Source of the DNA: Scatophagus argus
Taxonomy: Eukaryota; Chordata; Actinopteri; Scatophagidae
Length of the DNA stretch: 64,000 bases
Assembly (NCBI RefSeq): GCF_020382885.2
Contig: NC_058495.1
Span: 19,264,127-19,328,126 of the forward strand
Direction: 5' to 3'
Of the stretch, positions 1 to 13,762 are shown one piece after another. Every line of letters begins with the position of its first letter. Within the stretch, counting starts at the first letter, position 1. The position numbers and the translations under genes were made by a program. Under the pieces are notes generated by a model that saw only the letters and a list, made by a program, of their open reading frames with translations, was not told where the DNA came from and did not search any database.

Positions 1-62
1 CACAATTTGGGTGACTTAAATGTAGCACTACAACCCAAAAAGGAGGGGGATCTCTTGCTTAC

Positions 63-3000
63 CTGCCTATAAATTAGCTGAAAGTCTCCAGTGTTTGCAG
101 TGCGGTCTGCTCTACGGTCCAGCACAACTCGTAATGTGTCTTCCTGCACAGCAGCGCAGAGGCGGGCTGTCAGGGGGGTGGAGGGAGCCATAGTGGGGCT
201 GGCATTGATTTCTATCAGCCATGGACGCAGGTCACGACCTGAGAAACATAAAACAACTTATCTAAGTGGTGAAGAACTTCCTTTTGTTTTCATAGTAAAG
301 GTAGATGAAAATGTTCAAATGAAACAAATAAATAAAAAAAACAATAAAAAAGTTTTGATTTTACCTAACATGAAATCAGCACCGTAGAGCTCAAATGAGT
401 TTTTGCGTGACTCCATCAAATCCTGAGTTGTCTGTAATGCATGGATGACGGCCCTCTTCATCCCGGGGACTGCCACAGTCTGCCACTGAGCCTCCTGGCC
501 CTGGCTGGACAGAAAGGCCTTGAACTGGTCATTGGACCACATGTTGTCTGTTGGGATACCTCGATGGCGTTGGTGCGAAGGCCTCAGGTGCTTCTGGATG
601 GAGTTATTGCACAGGTGGACAGAGCTGAAAAGTGAAAGGATGAAGACCGGCCAAGATTGGAATGACAAATGGGAGCAAACGGGAGAGAGAAAATGGACAT
701 AAGAATCACGAGACACAATAAGACAAAAGACACAAAGCAGTCCTAAACAGTCCTCTCTTTGGTTGTGATAATATTTACCATGTGGTCAGAACGAGGCACA
801 TTTATTAACAGGTACAAAAATCAGATTATGATTTTCATATTTAAAATGCGAGTAATCAGGCGTCCATTATTTCTATATTTACACCAAATGAGAAAAGAAA
901 TAAACCGTAATCAAGTAGCGAGTGGGAAAACATTAAAAGTTATTTTTACAGTTTTTATGTGGCATATTTCTTATTTGTTGCTTATAATTTGTGTAATTTT
1001 GGTGAAGGAAGCACTATTGTCTGTACTGCATGTGTTTCAGCACTTTCTTAAACATTAAAATCAAGAACTTTTCAATGACTTTCCAGGCCAAATCTCTCAA
1101 ATTCACAGACCCAACACATCACAGTTTGAGACATGGATTGAGGTTAATTACTGTTTGAATGCAAAGATTTTTTAGGGTTTCAATGTCCCGTGTGAATCAT
1201 GTTTAAAATTTGTTTGCAATTTTGATTTATTTTGGTTTATTTGAATGTTGTTCCTCTAAGGACAGCAAATGCACAGAGATTTGAATGCACCCTGATCACA
1301 ACAGCTATTTTCATGGCAAGTGTCAAGCACAACCATTCTCACTATGAATCTTTGTCTCACTTCCCCTTTTTGATATTTAACGTTCATCTGGTTTCACATC
1401 TGCTTCTGTTTTTTTTCTCCCATCCTTTTATCAGCATCAGTCTTACTTGTCCAGTGTATGTAGTGAGTAAGGCTGCGTAGAAAAGCGCAAGTAGCACTTC
1501 TTGTAGAACCACACAGTCAGAGGGTTCCAGTCGGTGACCAGGAACCACTGCCGCACGTCAAACTTGGTGTTGTGGACCAGCAAAGGCCGCTCAATGTATT
1601 TCTGCACCACCCACTTGCTTTCCCTGATAAGGGTTGGATCACCATCCACCAGCCTGAGGATCTGATCCAGGCGCTTGGCGCATTTGATACCTATAAGACG
1701 CGTGTAGCAGGTCAGCCAGGACAGATATTATGTGAACCGTCCGACAGTGTCTGACCTCTCACCTCTGCCTCTAGACTGAGCTCCAGGTTTGATGATCCAG
1801 ATGTTGTGCACGCCGTCTATGTCCAGCTGTGGACTGACCTCCAGCAGCCTCTGTAGCATGGCTTTGCAGCAGGTCACAAAGCGATCACTGTTCTCAATCT
1901 CTGCTCCATCCCTGTGTGAGGAAACCGAGGGACTGCAGTGAGATGCTGAGGATCCCTTTGGTTTGCCAGTTTTCCTTAACCACTCACATGCACACACTGT
2001 ACTCACTGAACAACACGGTAGTAACCGTCAATGAACTCTATCCACTCGTCCGCTGTTAGTGTTTGTGGTGTATCTAAACTTGTGTCTATGTCACGATGCT
2101 CCAGACTCTCCAGGAACTCCTGGCATACTTTGAGTGCGCTGTCAATCATTTTGGAGAGGACCACTGGTCTTACTGGTCGCTGTTTGCGTTTTTTCCTCTG
2201 ACCTGACGGTGAAGCAAGAAAGTGATGTTTCACCTTATTTAGCCACGAGTAAGAACACAGTAATGCTAAAGATGCTCATACCCTGAATGCTGTGGCTCGT
2301 CCTCATGCCCTGAACACCCTGCTCCCTCTCCACAATGTACTTCAAAAGACTGGTGCAGGCAGTCCTCCTGTAGTCCTCTACACAAAGGACAGAGACAGAA
2401 AGTATTCCAAGCTTCCTCTTGGAGTCAAAGTAGAAAGATGCTGGAAATACATTTAGTAAGGGTAAGTGTAATTTAGTATGAGGGGCTTTAAAGTCAGATC
2501 TGACCAATGAAAGCATGCTTCTCATCCTGTGCTCCTGGTCTGTAACAGCGGGGAAAGAAGGTGTCCAGGTCAGCTGAATCAAACCAGTGCAGGTTCCTCA
2601 GATTCACACACAACCCCACCTGATCAACATAACACAAACGTTGGTGGTGAGCGTGACAGGAGACCACTGTTACTGTAACACATGATAATGTCACATATAA
2701 AAGCACCTTGGTGGTGAAGCTGCCTGCTTTTGCAAAATGATTGGTAATCTGATCTTTTTGCAAACTGCTGGTGTTGATAGCATCTCTACGGTTTGTCCAG
2801 TAGAAATAAACCATTTCATTCCTCACAAGGCGAGACTGTATGAGGGGAAGAAGGATAAGAACTGAATCTGGGAGCCTGCTGTACAAACTTAAGACTTCCA
2901 GCTCAGTTATCAAGGTAAGCATCCTTTCATCTTAGCCTCATGTTGGCCCATAACCTGGAATGTCATTTTTTTTACCATGAGGTCATAAAGTCCATCTGGG

Positions 3001-3494
3001 TCCTGCTCTTTTTCAACATCATCTGAGTTGTCTGAGAAGAAAGACGAATGCTAGTAAAGGATGAGATACAGGCGACAATAAGAGCAATATGACTTTTGAT
3101 ACAGTCAAATTGTCATCTAGCTCACCATCATCATCCTCATCGCTGTCACCAGCATCATTGAAGCTGGCTCTGCCCTCCTCACTGTGACACCGGTGAGCAT
3201 GGTGGTTTGGCCGGGTCAAACGCTGCTCAACCCAGCCTCTGGCCCTCAATGCTGCCCTGATGACAGGGTAAGGGCCCTGGACAGAGAATACCTTATGCAT
3301 CTGGGCGGACACAGGAGACACAGAAATGATGGACAGTTTGTTGGGACAACTAGAAAAGAGCATTAAGCTGCTGTGAAGACATTCACTCACCTTGACAGCT
3401 TTGTCCACAAACGTTTTGGCTGTCCTCAGTCTCTCTGGGTTAAGAACAGGCAGACTGACAAACCTGCAGCGAACTTTGTCCTCAAGAGGGGTAG
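63..3494 (-). CDS. ttll3: ttll3: tubulin monoglycylase (tubulin tyrosine ligase-like 3), partial at its 3' end
   Basis: TTLL3 attaches the first glycine to glutamate side chains of tubulin in cilia and flagella. Coding exons on the minus strand, in transcript order: 3494-3391, 3300-3126, 3031-2976, 2835-2707, 2619-2505, 2377-2282, 2202-2007, 1911-1763, 1690-1447, 624-365 and 238-63. All have GT/AG borders and compatible phases and give about 566 residues. Recognisable blocks are an N-terminal RLRTAK helix region, HGxYPVIR-like [19 protein letters not shown], an acidic stretch, [30 protein letters not shown], then the ATP-grasp ligase core: [46 protein letters not shown] and [16 protein letters not shown]. 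The remaining C-terminus lies beyond base 1. TTLL8 is the close paralogue; the N-terminal block and the linkage to hmces/rab7a favour ttll3 (established for the family; orthology inferred). Confidence 0.92.
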
Positions 3495-3580
3495 CTAACA
3501 CACACACACAGACACACACACTTACAAACTGCAGTTAATGTTGCAAGAATACTACTGACATGTGGACTTGCAGGGTATAC

Positions 3581-3608
3581 CTACTTGTTTGTGTGTTTTT
3601 GCCTTCAT
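3581..3608 (-). CDS. ttll3: Candidate first coding exon of ttll3
   Basis: The most upstream certain ttll3 exon (3494-3391) opens in mid-codon and has no in-frame ATG before its conserved block, so the start must lie further upstream. An ATG at 3608 with A at -3 reads MKAKTHKQV and reaches a GT donor (GTATAC) at 3580. The single leftover base joins in phase across an 86-bp intron to give ...KQVATPLEDK. No convincing polypyrimidine tract or acceptor was found on its 5' side, and the sequence is not a conserved block, so this is a phase-compatible proposal only. Confidence 0.3.
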
Positions 3609-3969
3609 CTTGGTTGGGCTGCTGGACAACACGTGTGACCTTGTGACCCTTAGATTGGTCTTCTGCTTTTCCTATTGTAACAGTAACATGAAGAGTATGA
3701 TGTCATGCCCTCGATATAGTCCAACATCATACATCAAAAAAGTTGCTAACCTATCAAAAGCATGTTTATACCCGATAGGAGAAAGAATATGTCCACTATG
3801 TCCCTACTCGTCCAGGGGGACGCCAGGGCATTCCCAGGGTAACCCCCCCTGAATGATCTGGTGCATTTGAAACTGTACTTTATCTTAAAGAATTTTTCTT
3901 AAAAATGTAATCAAATTGTCTGAATAAAATATTGTTGAATATGATATGCACCTAATGCCACAAAACATG

Positions 3970-4017
3970 CAATGTAATAGGTACACCATGGCAAAGCCAA
4001 AGATAATGTAACTAAAG
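3970..4017 (+). repeat. Second copy of the repeat tail found at 4876-4936
   Basis: This segment shares GCAAAGCCAAAGATAATGTA (one mismatch) and the following ACTAAAG with 4909-4936, and both copies are preceded by an AATGTAATA(A/G)GTA word. About 0.9 kb separates them. It is probably a 5'-truncated copy of the same dispersed repeat rather than a target-site duplication. Confidence 0.5.
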
Positions 4018-4724
4018 CTTAAGGCTTGACATCTTCAGCTTGGAGACAAAAAGAGCAAAGCCATGAAACTTTAATACATGGCCTCTAAGTTCAAACATTT
4101 GGCCACCTGTCCTGCATGTGACCTCATGATTAATTCAGCTTTTGTGATCTATAAGCCGACTCTATGAATGGAAAGGCCATGTCCTCTGGAGGTGTGAAGT
4201 GACAGTAGATATCGTTCATGTTTCAGTGTAGACATGAGTTCCAGCAAGGTCCATCCTATTAAAGGTTGACACAATTCTGAGATGATTTATTTTTACAATA
4301 TTAAGTGGCAAAATAACAGTGTGTTTCTCATCTGGACACAAATGAAACTAGAACAGCACACAGAGAGGGCATACCTCCACCAAGGCCAATACTAAACTCT
4401 TCTATAACATCAAATCTCCAAATCTGCAGTGCAACAACAGCATTTCTGCACTGGTGTTGATAGTTCATCCAAATGTGCATGGAAACATAATTATCCAACC
4501 GCCACTCACACAAACAGGAAAATATTCTCTGATTTAGAGACCCACACTCGCATGGACATTTTACTGCACCTCTACTGGTCTCTCTATAATCAGAAAATAA
4601 CTTCTTATTGATCTGATTCACTGCTTTGTTGTTGTTTATGCCATTTACTCTCTTCATTCATTTTCTATCTTGCTCAGCCACTGCTGCTCTCTCGGGATGG
4701 GATGAAGGGACCAACTTGCAACTC

Positions 4725-4936
4725 GATCAAATCTATAAAGTGAAAAATAATTGTGACTGGAGGGTCATCAGTTTGATTCCCTGGACCAGGAGGATAAATC
4801 TGGGTGGCAAAAACAACCACTAAGGTGTCCTTGAGGAAAGGCCCTTAACCCCTACCAGTGGAGCTGCTCAGTGACAATGTAATAAGTATACACAGTAAGT
4901 ATACCATGACAAAGCCAAAGATAATGTAACTAAAGG
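4725..4936 (+). repeat. SINE/L2-like dispersed repeat fragment
   Basis: Contains AGTTTGATTCCC (resembling a tRNA B-box, GGTTCGATTCC) followed by GTGTCCTTGAGGAAAGGCCC and TTAACCCC. That word order is typical of abundant teleost tRNA-derived SINE or L2-type repeats (...GTGTCCTTGAGCAAGRC...). The tail (4876-4936) recurs in diverged form at 3970-4017. The exact family cannot be named by eye. Confidence 0.55.
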
Positions 4937-5863
4937 TAAAAACGGCGGCCCATTTTTATTCTTTATTTATTTAGGGAAGTTCATGCTCTACTCTTCCACC
5001 AAGTGAAATGAAAAGCAGGCCAGTAATTTTTTTGCAAACCTGCTGATAAACAAACTTGAAGAAACTAAACCTTCTATTCTATTATTATTTGGTTCGTGGT
5101 TGGTTTGGACAGGGACAGCGTTTTCCGTGTTGTTTTCTGTCTCTCACCACTGACTGGGCATGGTGTGCAGAATCGTTCAGTAGCCTGGTATCCCAGCTGG
5201 AGAGATTGTCTGGACCTGATGGCTTCCATATTAACATCAGCTCTCATTATTCAGAGGAACCTTTTCTCTTGCTCTGCCTCAGGGTTTGACCAGACACAAA
5301 CTGCTGTAGCGGACACAGTATAGCATTCACAAAGTGTACAATGAACAAATGTGCACAAATGTTAGAAAATAATGTGTACATATTCAATGATTACAACTTT
5401 GTAAACAACTTCAGGTGTCACACATCTCTGGCTACTTGTAGATCAGTTTCTCTTCAAGTTCAGTGGACTATAAAGTGGCTCAAATTGCTGTGTGCAGGAA
5501 CCTGCTTGGCTACACCTGTCAGGTTTGTACCTTACACCTCAGGCAGGGTGGGATACTTTGATTTCCTTCAGTTACCTGTTGAACAGATTCCCAAAACCTG
5601 ACACATAACCCAACAACAGACAAGTTCTTTCAGATCCTACAATGTTCCAATGTTGTGTGTGTGTTGTGTTCACAGCACACAAAATATTTATAACATTTTT
5701 AGTATAAATCTATCAGAAGTAACTTTCCCCCCAGTAAAACTAGCATCATACACTCCCTAAAACAAACTACAGCCTTCTGATGGCTTTTATTTCTTCTTCT
5801 TCTTTTTTCTGCCCTATTTCAAGCCAAGATTTCACTCCACGATTAAGTGCTTGTTTCTCTTAC

Positions 5864-5950
5864 CTGTTCAGGTGAGGTCTCCAGGTGTATTAACTCCGGT
5901 GCCGGTTTAGTTTCACCGGAGAAACGCACGGTGTCTCCGAGTTGCTTATT
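5864..5950 (-). other. ttll3: Probable 5' non-coding exon of ttll3
   Basis: Read on the minus strand this stretch has no ATG and ends in a strong donor, CAG followed by GTAAGAG at 5863. It lies immediately downstream (for ttll3) of an RFX-type X-box and about 2.3 kb upstream of the coding exons. The transcription start is a guess; only the donor is seen directly. Confidence 0.45.
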
Positions 5951-5964
5951 GTTACCATGGCAAC
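5951..5964. promoter_or_regulatory. RFX X-box (GTTACCATGGCAAC) in the ttll3 promoter
   Basis: The 14-mer GTTACCATGGCAAC is a near-perfect inverted repeat matching the RFX X-box consensus GTTNCC-N(0-3)-GGNAAC. X-boxes typically lie within about 100-200 bp of the start of ciliary genes, and TTLL3 acts on axonemal tubulin, so position and target agree. The site is also about 0.9 kb upstream of the divergent hmces start codon, but hmces is not ciliary. The motif is seen; regulation by Rfx2/Rfx3/Foxj1 is inferred. Confidence 0.72.
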
Positions 5965-6484
5965 ATCTAGATAGCTTCTGAAGCTAATAACAACCTGAAA
6001 CGGAGTGCAATCGACGTACAAAACTTCAAATTTACCTTAAAACCGCGGCATTGTTTATTTTGATATACTATTACCACAATCTATACAGTTTGTTTTCCCT
6101 GTCAAATTACCTCTGCGGCCATGGAAGCTTTCGACTCTTTATGAAGAATATCCTCACGTTAATCTGTGCTATACTTACGTTAACCGGTATGTATACTGCA
6201 TATACCTTTGGACACCTCAAGTTAAATTCTGCTTGAAAGCTACTTTTTTCCTCTTTTGTTTTTGAATATGAGAATTTAACTGTACGTTGTGTTATTTGCT
6301 ACTTTAATGGGGCATTGAAGACTGAAATGACCATTTGCTTGTTACCTCTTGTGAAATATTTGACTATGTTCAATGTTTGCATTTTGATTATTTCCCTATG
6401 TTTTGCCGCCATAACGGCTCAGAGTGCACCTATATCCGGGTATTTTTTTTTCCCAGGATGGTGAAGACATATTAGCCCTACTCT

Positions 6485-6673
6485 GCCTCTGATTGGCTAA
6501 CTCCAATACAATTTCTCTCCTCGGGCAACCAACACTAGCCAATAAGAGACAGACTAGGGGGGAAAAAATACTCGGGGAGGAGGGGCCGGTGTACGTCAAA
6601 CTGTCACGTGTGCACTCGCGCCTCAGTTTATGCCCAGGCGAATCCCCGTTCCACATTCAGACGATTAGCAGCG
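6485..6673 (+). promoter_or_regulatory. hmces: hmces promoter and 5' non-coding exon region
   Basis: Three CCAAT boxes (ATTGG at 6492-6496, CCAAT at 6503-6507 and 6539-6543) and a palindromic CACGTG at 6605-6610 lie in a CpG-containing stretch. A possible 5'-UTR donor (AGCAG then GTAAGC, about 6674) pairs with the acceptor TTTTTCTCAG ending at 6866, just upstream of the start codon at 6894. No TATA box is evident. Motifs are seen; the start site is inferred. Confidence 0.5.
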
Positions 6674-6893
6674 TAAGCTTATGGGCAGTCATAATTATAC
6701 ACGCTACACTGTTATGTCATAACATCTGAAATCAGGCAAGTCGAGCATTGTTTTCTCGGTAGCTAAAGGAAACGTTTTGTGTGCTGAAATTAACTTGAGC
6801 TACCATGCTAGCACTCTGGAAGTGTTAACGCTATCTAGCTTAACCATTGTGAAATCTTTTTCTCAGGTGGCTTAAGAAGTTCCGAGAAGTAAA

Positions 6894-8782
6894 ATGTGTG
6901 GACGAACTGCGTGTACTCTTGCTCCTGACGAACTGCGCCGGGCCTGCTCCTACAGAAACCGAAAAGGTCGGCGAAGACAACCCCGCTGGAGGGATGGAGA
7001 TGCTGACAAATACCGACCCTCTTACAACAAGAGCCCCCAGTCTATGAGTCCGGTCCTGCTGTCCCAGAGGCATTTTGATGAGGTAAGAACACCTGTGCAA
7101 CTCTGCACGTACAGTACAATTGAGTGCAACAACGCAACTGGCCGTGAGCTAAACGAATGAACCGCAGACAAATCGTAAACACATTTGTAGTTTCAACATG
7201 ACGGAGCATTGTAAACCACAAACGGTAGTGTGAACTGCAGCGTCGTTGCACTGGTTAGCGTTGTGTAGTGTACGTGCTCATGTTGCAGTGTCTGTCTGAC
7301 TGTATGTCTGCAGGATGCTCCTGTGGATGAACGTGTGCTGGCCTCGATGCGTTGGGGTCTTGTACCTTCCTGGTTCAAAGAAAATGACCCGAGCAAGATG
7401 CATTACAGCACCAGCAACTGCCGCAGTGAGAATATATTACAGAAGAAATCTTACAAGGTGCATATACTTTGAGGCACTGCTGATCTACTGTACATCTTTC
7501 TCCTTTTATGTCTTGGTCTCTGTGCCAGGTGTCCAAAAGAATATCTAATCATTTTGTTGTCTCCTTTAAGGATGCTATGATTAAAGGACAGCGTTGTGTC
7601 GTCCTGGCTGATGGTTTTTATGAGTGGAAGAGGCAGGACAAGGGCAAGCAGCCTTTCTTCATATACTTCCCTCAGACTCAGGGTCCCAGCCAGGAGAAAA
7701 CACTGTGCTCTCCAGCAGAGGCCTCCCCTGACTTAAGAGAGGTTCGTGTTGGGTTTTCTATGACATCATAAGCACCGTAAACATGTGTTTTAGTAGAGAG
7801 AATGCAGCTGTGATGGAAATTACCACTCATGCAAATATCCTGTGTGGGATAGGAGCTGAGGCAAAAAAAAAAAGTGCATGTGTCCACCAGGTGGTTCTTT
7901 GGCATTCAAATTTTCATGCAACAGACAGACTCACTTTAGTTTTGAAGTTAGTGGCAGGCTAAGTAGTAGTAAATATTGAAACCACACCAATAACATGTGT
8001 CACATTATTTCATAAAATCTTGTAAAGCTACTGTAGCCATGCCCCTCTGCTTTATGCTGTGTTGGCCAGCGAGGAGAAGGTGAGTGGACTGGATGGAGGC
8101 TGCTGACTATGGCTGGACTGTTTGACTGCTGGACACCTCCAGATGGTGGGGAACCCCTCTACTCATACAGCGTAATCACTGTGAACGCTTCCCCTAACCT
8201 GCAAAGCATCCATGATAGGTAAGGATAGCAACAAAAGCACTTATTTTTCATTTGTGTCTGTATGAAGTCCTGCATTACTGTATGGGTATGTTTTAGGATG
8301 CCAGCAATCCTGGATGGAGAGGATGAAGTGAGAAGATGGCTTGATTTTGGGGAGGTGAAGTCTCCAGGTGCCTTGAAACTGCTCCAGTCCAAAGACATTT
8401 TGACTTTTCATCCCGTCTCTTCACTAGTAAACAACTCGCGCAATAACTATTCAGAGTGCCTTCAGCCGGTGGACCTTAACGGCAAAAAGGTACCAGTTTC
8501 AGTGTGGTATTCATCTCTCTGTGGTTGCAAAATGTAGATATATTGGCATTTGTCAGGCAAATAGAACTAGTTAAGCTGATAAATCTTATCCTTGAATTCT
8601 AGGAGCCCAAGCCCACAGCCAGTAATAAGATGATGAAGAGCTGGCTGATGAGCGGCACACCTGTGAAGAGGAAGGAGCCCAACAAATGTGAGAAAGAAGA
8701 AGAAGGAAAGGCTCAGCGCAAGCCAAAAGGATCACTTCAGCAGTGGCTTAACGGAGCCAATAAGAAACAAAGAACCAAATGA
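6894..8782 (+). CDS. hmces: hmces: SRAP-domain abasic-site DNA-protein crosslinking protein (341 aa)
   Basis: HMCES covalently caps abasic sites in single-stranded DNA at replication forks. Exons: 6894-7082, 7314-7457, 7571-7741, 8070-8218, 8297-8489 and 8603-8782, with all phases joining; 341 aa against about 354 in human. The product starts MCGRTACTL; after Met removal Cys2 is the N-terminal nucleophile that forms the thiazolidine crosslink. Further SRAP residues are Asn98 (TSNCRSE), Glu129 (DGFYEW) and His216 (IHDRMPAIL). Other conserved blocks are [21 protein letters not shown] and [12 protein letters not shown]. The basic C-tail holds two similar WL motifs (MKSWL at 293-297, LQQWL at 327-331), the latter in the position of the PCNA-interaction motif described in mammals. 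Convergent with rab7a, divergent from ttll3. Confidence 0.96.
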
Positions 8783-8957
8783 AGATATAGAAACTCTGTT
8801 GTGTTTAAAAGACCATTTTGGCATTATTAAACCACTTTACTGTTTGGACAGGCATGACACAGATTTATGTTCCGTTGGGTTTTTTTTGTCTTGCATTAGT
8901 AACTTTTAAATGCAATAGAAAGTGTGCCACAAAGATACTTCATCTGAAAATGCTACC

Positions 8958-8990
8958 AATAAATGTCAGAAATAAACAGTTTGCTTTATT
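8958..8990. terminator. Interleaved poly(A) signals of convergent hmces and rab7a
   Basis: Plus-strand AATAAA at 8958-8963 and 8971-8976 can end hmces about 180-200 nt after its stop codon. TTTATT at 8985-8990 is an AATAAA on the minus strand and can end rab7a after a 3' UTR of about 1.6 kb. The two transcripts would therefore overlap by a few tens of bases. Signals are seen; cleavage sites are inferred. Confidence 0.65.
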
Positions 8991-10567
8991 CAAGAATTTT
9001 ATTACCCTTATTACTTGAAACGCAAAGACATTTTGAAACAATGTAGATGCTATGCATTTATCATATTAATAATATAATAATGATGAATGCCAATACTTTC
9101 CCCCCACATTTTTTTTTCTTTGTTCAAAGTTACATTATGTATGCTATCTTGTAACCTACAATGCATTTCAGAGTTTTAACATAATATGAACAGACAGTTA
9201 AAGGTCTGATCGGTTTAAAGAAATGTCAAGCACTTAAACTGTTTGCCAACACGAGCAACTGGCAGAGCCAGATATGGAGATTTACAGCACAGCTTTTTGC
9301 CGTCCCCCACACAATGACTGAGAAGTTTGCAAATATACAAAGTGTTGCGATAGTTGACAGTAAAAAGAAACGTACTAACTAATAGTACTCAGTTATGAAT
9401 GATATTTATACTTGAGAAAAATTTCTCCAGGACTATCAAGTAGAATGACATGCCATCTTGATTTGGTTAATTCCCACGTCAAATGTACCAAGAATAACCG
9501 ATTACAAGAGGAACCTCAGTTTCCCCAAATCAGGTACAGCAAATACGGCATTAGGGACAGCATTTAAATCAAGGAGTCAAGTCTGGATTCACACGATGTC
9601 CTCAACCTGAACTACAACTGCATTTATTGTGACTCCGAAATGAGATGTCTGAACACGTCTTTCATTATCGTACATGACAGGAAAGCGTCCACCCAAAAAA
9701 CGATCTGTACATGCTTGTCTGATGGACCAATCATCAAAGTGAATTTTCATTTCTGTGCCAATTATTGAAAAATCAGCCGACTACATATTAACATACGCGT
9801 GCACCTTCACATATTCCGATCCTTCAGGTCTGACTGCATCTTTAGAGATCAGGTTTTTTTTTTTGGTTTTTTTTTTTTTTTTGTTAGGGTCGCATGAGGT
9901 ACAGTGAAACCATGATAACAAGTGTTTTTAAGAGTGAAACAAATTGAAGCCACAACACAAATGAGTAAAATGGGGGGGAGCAGTGTTTCCTCTGTTCATG
10001 CAGCAGTGGTGGGCTGTGAAAGTAAGAAAAACAACCAGCACTGCTAAAGAAACTTTGATTAAAAAAAAAAAACAAAAAAAAAAAAAAAGAAACATTAGTT
10101 ATCTAACTTTAGTTGTTAACACAAACATGTATAGAGATAATGCTTCAATTTACCACGTAAAGTATCCAACTAAAAACAGTTACAACCAAAACTGGGTGTG
10201 AAAGCAGCAATATACATGGAACCGAAAATGAGATTAGCCCAAACCACCACCACCATGAAAAAAGTACATGAGGGAAACACAGGGAAGTAATAAGCATCAT
10301 ACAAGTAAATTCCATAATGTTTCCTCAAGGTGTTCTTTGGGCTAGGAGACTCATATTTTATAGAAAATGTGTGTTTTGTATACATCGGGAGGTGAGTGCA
10401 GCATGTTTGTGTTTGTAGTAGTAGTATACTCTATGAGTGGGATGCTGCTTGTATGTTGGGCATCAGGGATTAACACAGTGGGCTATGGGGAAGGGGATAT
10501 ATAGACAAGGCAAGACAGGGTAAGTGAGGGCGGTGACAACACGCCCCCCAGAAGATCTTCGGCGTCC
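8985..10567 (-). other. rab7a: rab7a 3' untranslated region
   Basis: From the rab7a stop codon to the minus-strand AATAAA, about 1.6 kb, similar to the long 3' UTR known for mammalian RAB7A. It contains long homopolymer tracts (T-rich at 9853-9882; A-rich at 10061-10089, both as read on the plus strand) and no coding similarity. Confidence 0.6.
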
Positions 10568-12366
<1,799 letters not shown>

Positions 12367-13762
12367 TGTTCCACAGCTATAAAGACAACAAAGTAAATTA
12401 TATGGGAGAAGAAAATTCCTAGTAGAAGCAGACCAGCGATGGATCCAGCTGTGAACAAGTGATGACCCTTTTAACAAGTTTCATTTAAAGACAAGGGTCA
12501 CAGTGTCTCAAAGTTCAATATCTCCTGTATTTAAGTTTCCTTCACTTCACATAGAAAAACAGTAACTGCAGTAAAACAATGTGCTGCACTGCATTTGTAC
12601 CATGAAGCTCTGCATACAACTGATTACATTAGCCATTCACCACATCATTTAACTAAAATATGCTGAACAATGCATGAGTTGAAATAACGTCAACTATTTT
12701 TTCCTCCCGACAGCCAGTTGTTTTATTTATCTGTGATATTTATACTGCTGAAAAAAAAAAATTCAATGGAAAAAAACAACAACTGAAAACAAAACTGGAA
12801 CACACCCAGCTGCTCCGAAATGTACTGAACGGAACCATGAATTGTGTTAATCACATATCTATTGTTCACAAACTGAGCGAAACTGAAGTTGTGTTTATAT
12901 ACTAAAATTCATGGCTCATCAAACTTTCTCATCTTTGTGTCTGCTCTGATCCTAGCTGAGTGTACTTTGTAATAATAAACCAACTTTTACAGCTGTAATG
13001 ACCAAAGTCCAAATTCTATTACCGATGGGCTTCAAAGAAATACTTTCATTCGAGTTAGACTTCGAATAGTGTGTCATAAGTGTCGTAAATGTCATAGGTT
13101 TAATCATCACATCACTTCATGGCTACAGTCACTTGCATGACCGAAAAGTCACGGCCTGAATCCATATCGGTGCTTTTCTTAAAGAGAACTATCGGCGCGG
13201 CTCTCATAATCTGCACCCCATGACACTGTGTCAGGGACTGATCACATGGTTTTAAAACACAGGACTAACGGAACCATGACTTGGCAAGCGTGATTAGCAC
13301 AGTGAATGCTGTAACCTAGTTGGATTCCAGACATGTACCGGCAAAACCCATAGTTATGATACACCTGTCGAGCTATCTTCGTGTAAATATTTCTTTTGTA
13401 TAAACAGAGTCGCAGAGGGTCCTGGCCGTCACAGAGACACATCACACTCTCGCAAGGGAAGAGCAAAGTAGAATAAACATCTACTACATTTGGAGAACAA
13501 GCGTTAGTTGGCTTGGCAAAAAAATGCAACAGTATCATTATTAAACAGAGAGCCTTTTCAAAACAACTAACGTTAAAAACAGACGTTTAACATACCGTGT
13601 CCACTATCAAATGCTACATCAGTGACAATTCTTAATTTAAGCTAACGTTTAGTTAGCTAAGCACGGTTTATTAACAAGAGAAACTTAGCTAACGACAGCT
13701 GTACTGTTAACGTATATTGTTAGTAAAAAAAAAAACAATAACGAAAGTCACTACACACCAAC

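Larger units (their letters stand above)
3495..5863. other. ttll3 5' intron(s), non-coding
   Basis: About 2.4 kb between the first certain coding exon and the 5' exon. It holds a (CA)n stretch at 3498-3521, the candidate start exon, a dispersed-repeat fragment near 4725-4880 and a pair of similar segments at 3970-4017 and 4876-4936. No further coding exon with recognisable similarity was seen. Confidence 0.6.

Noticed and set aside
4735..4770. Possible tRNA gene (B-box-like AGTTTGATTCC)
   Set aside because: No foldable cloverleaf or A-box at the right spacing; fits a SINE-like dispersed repeat better.
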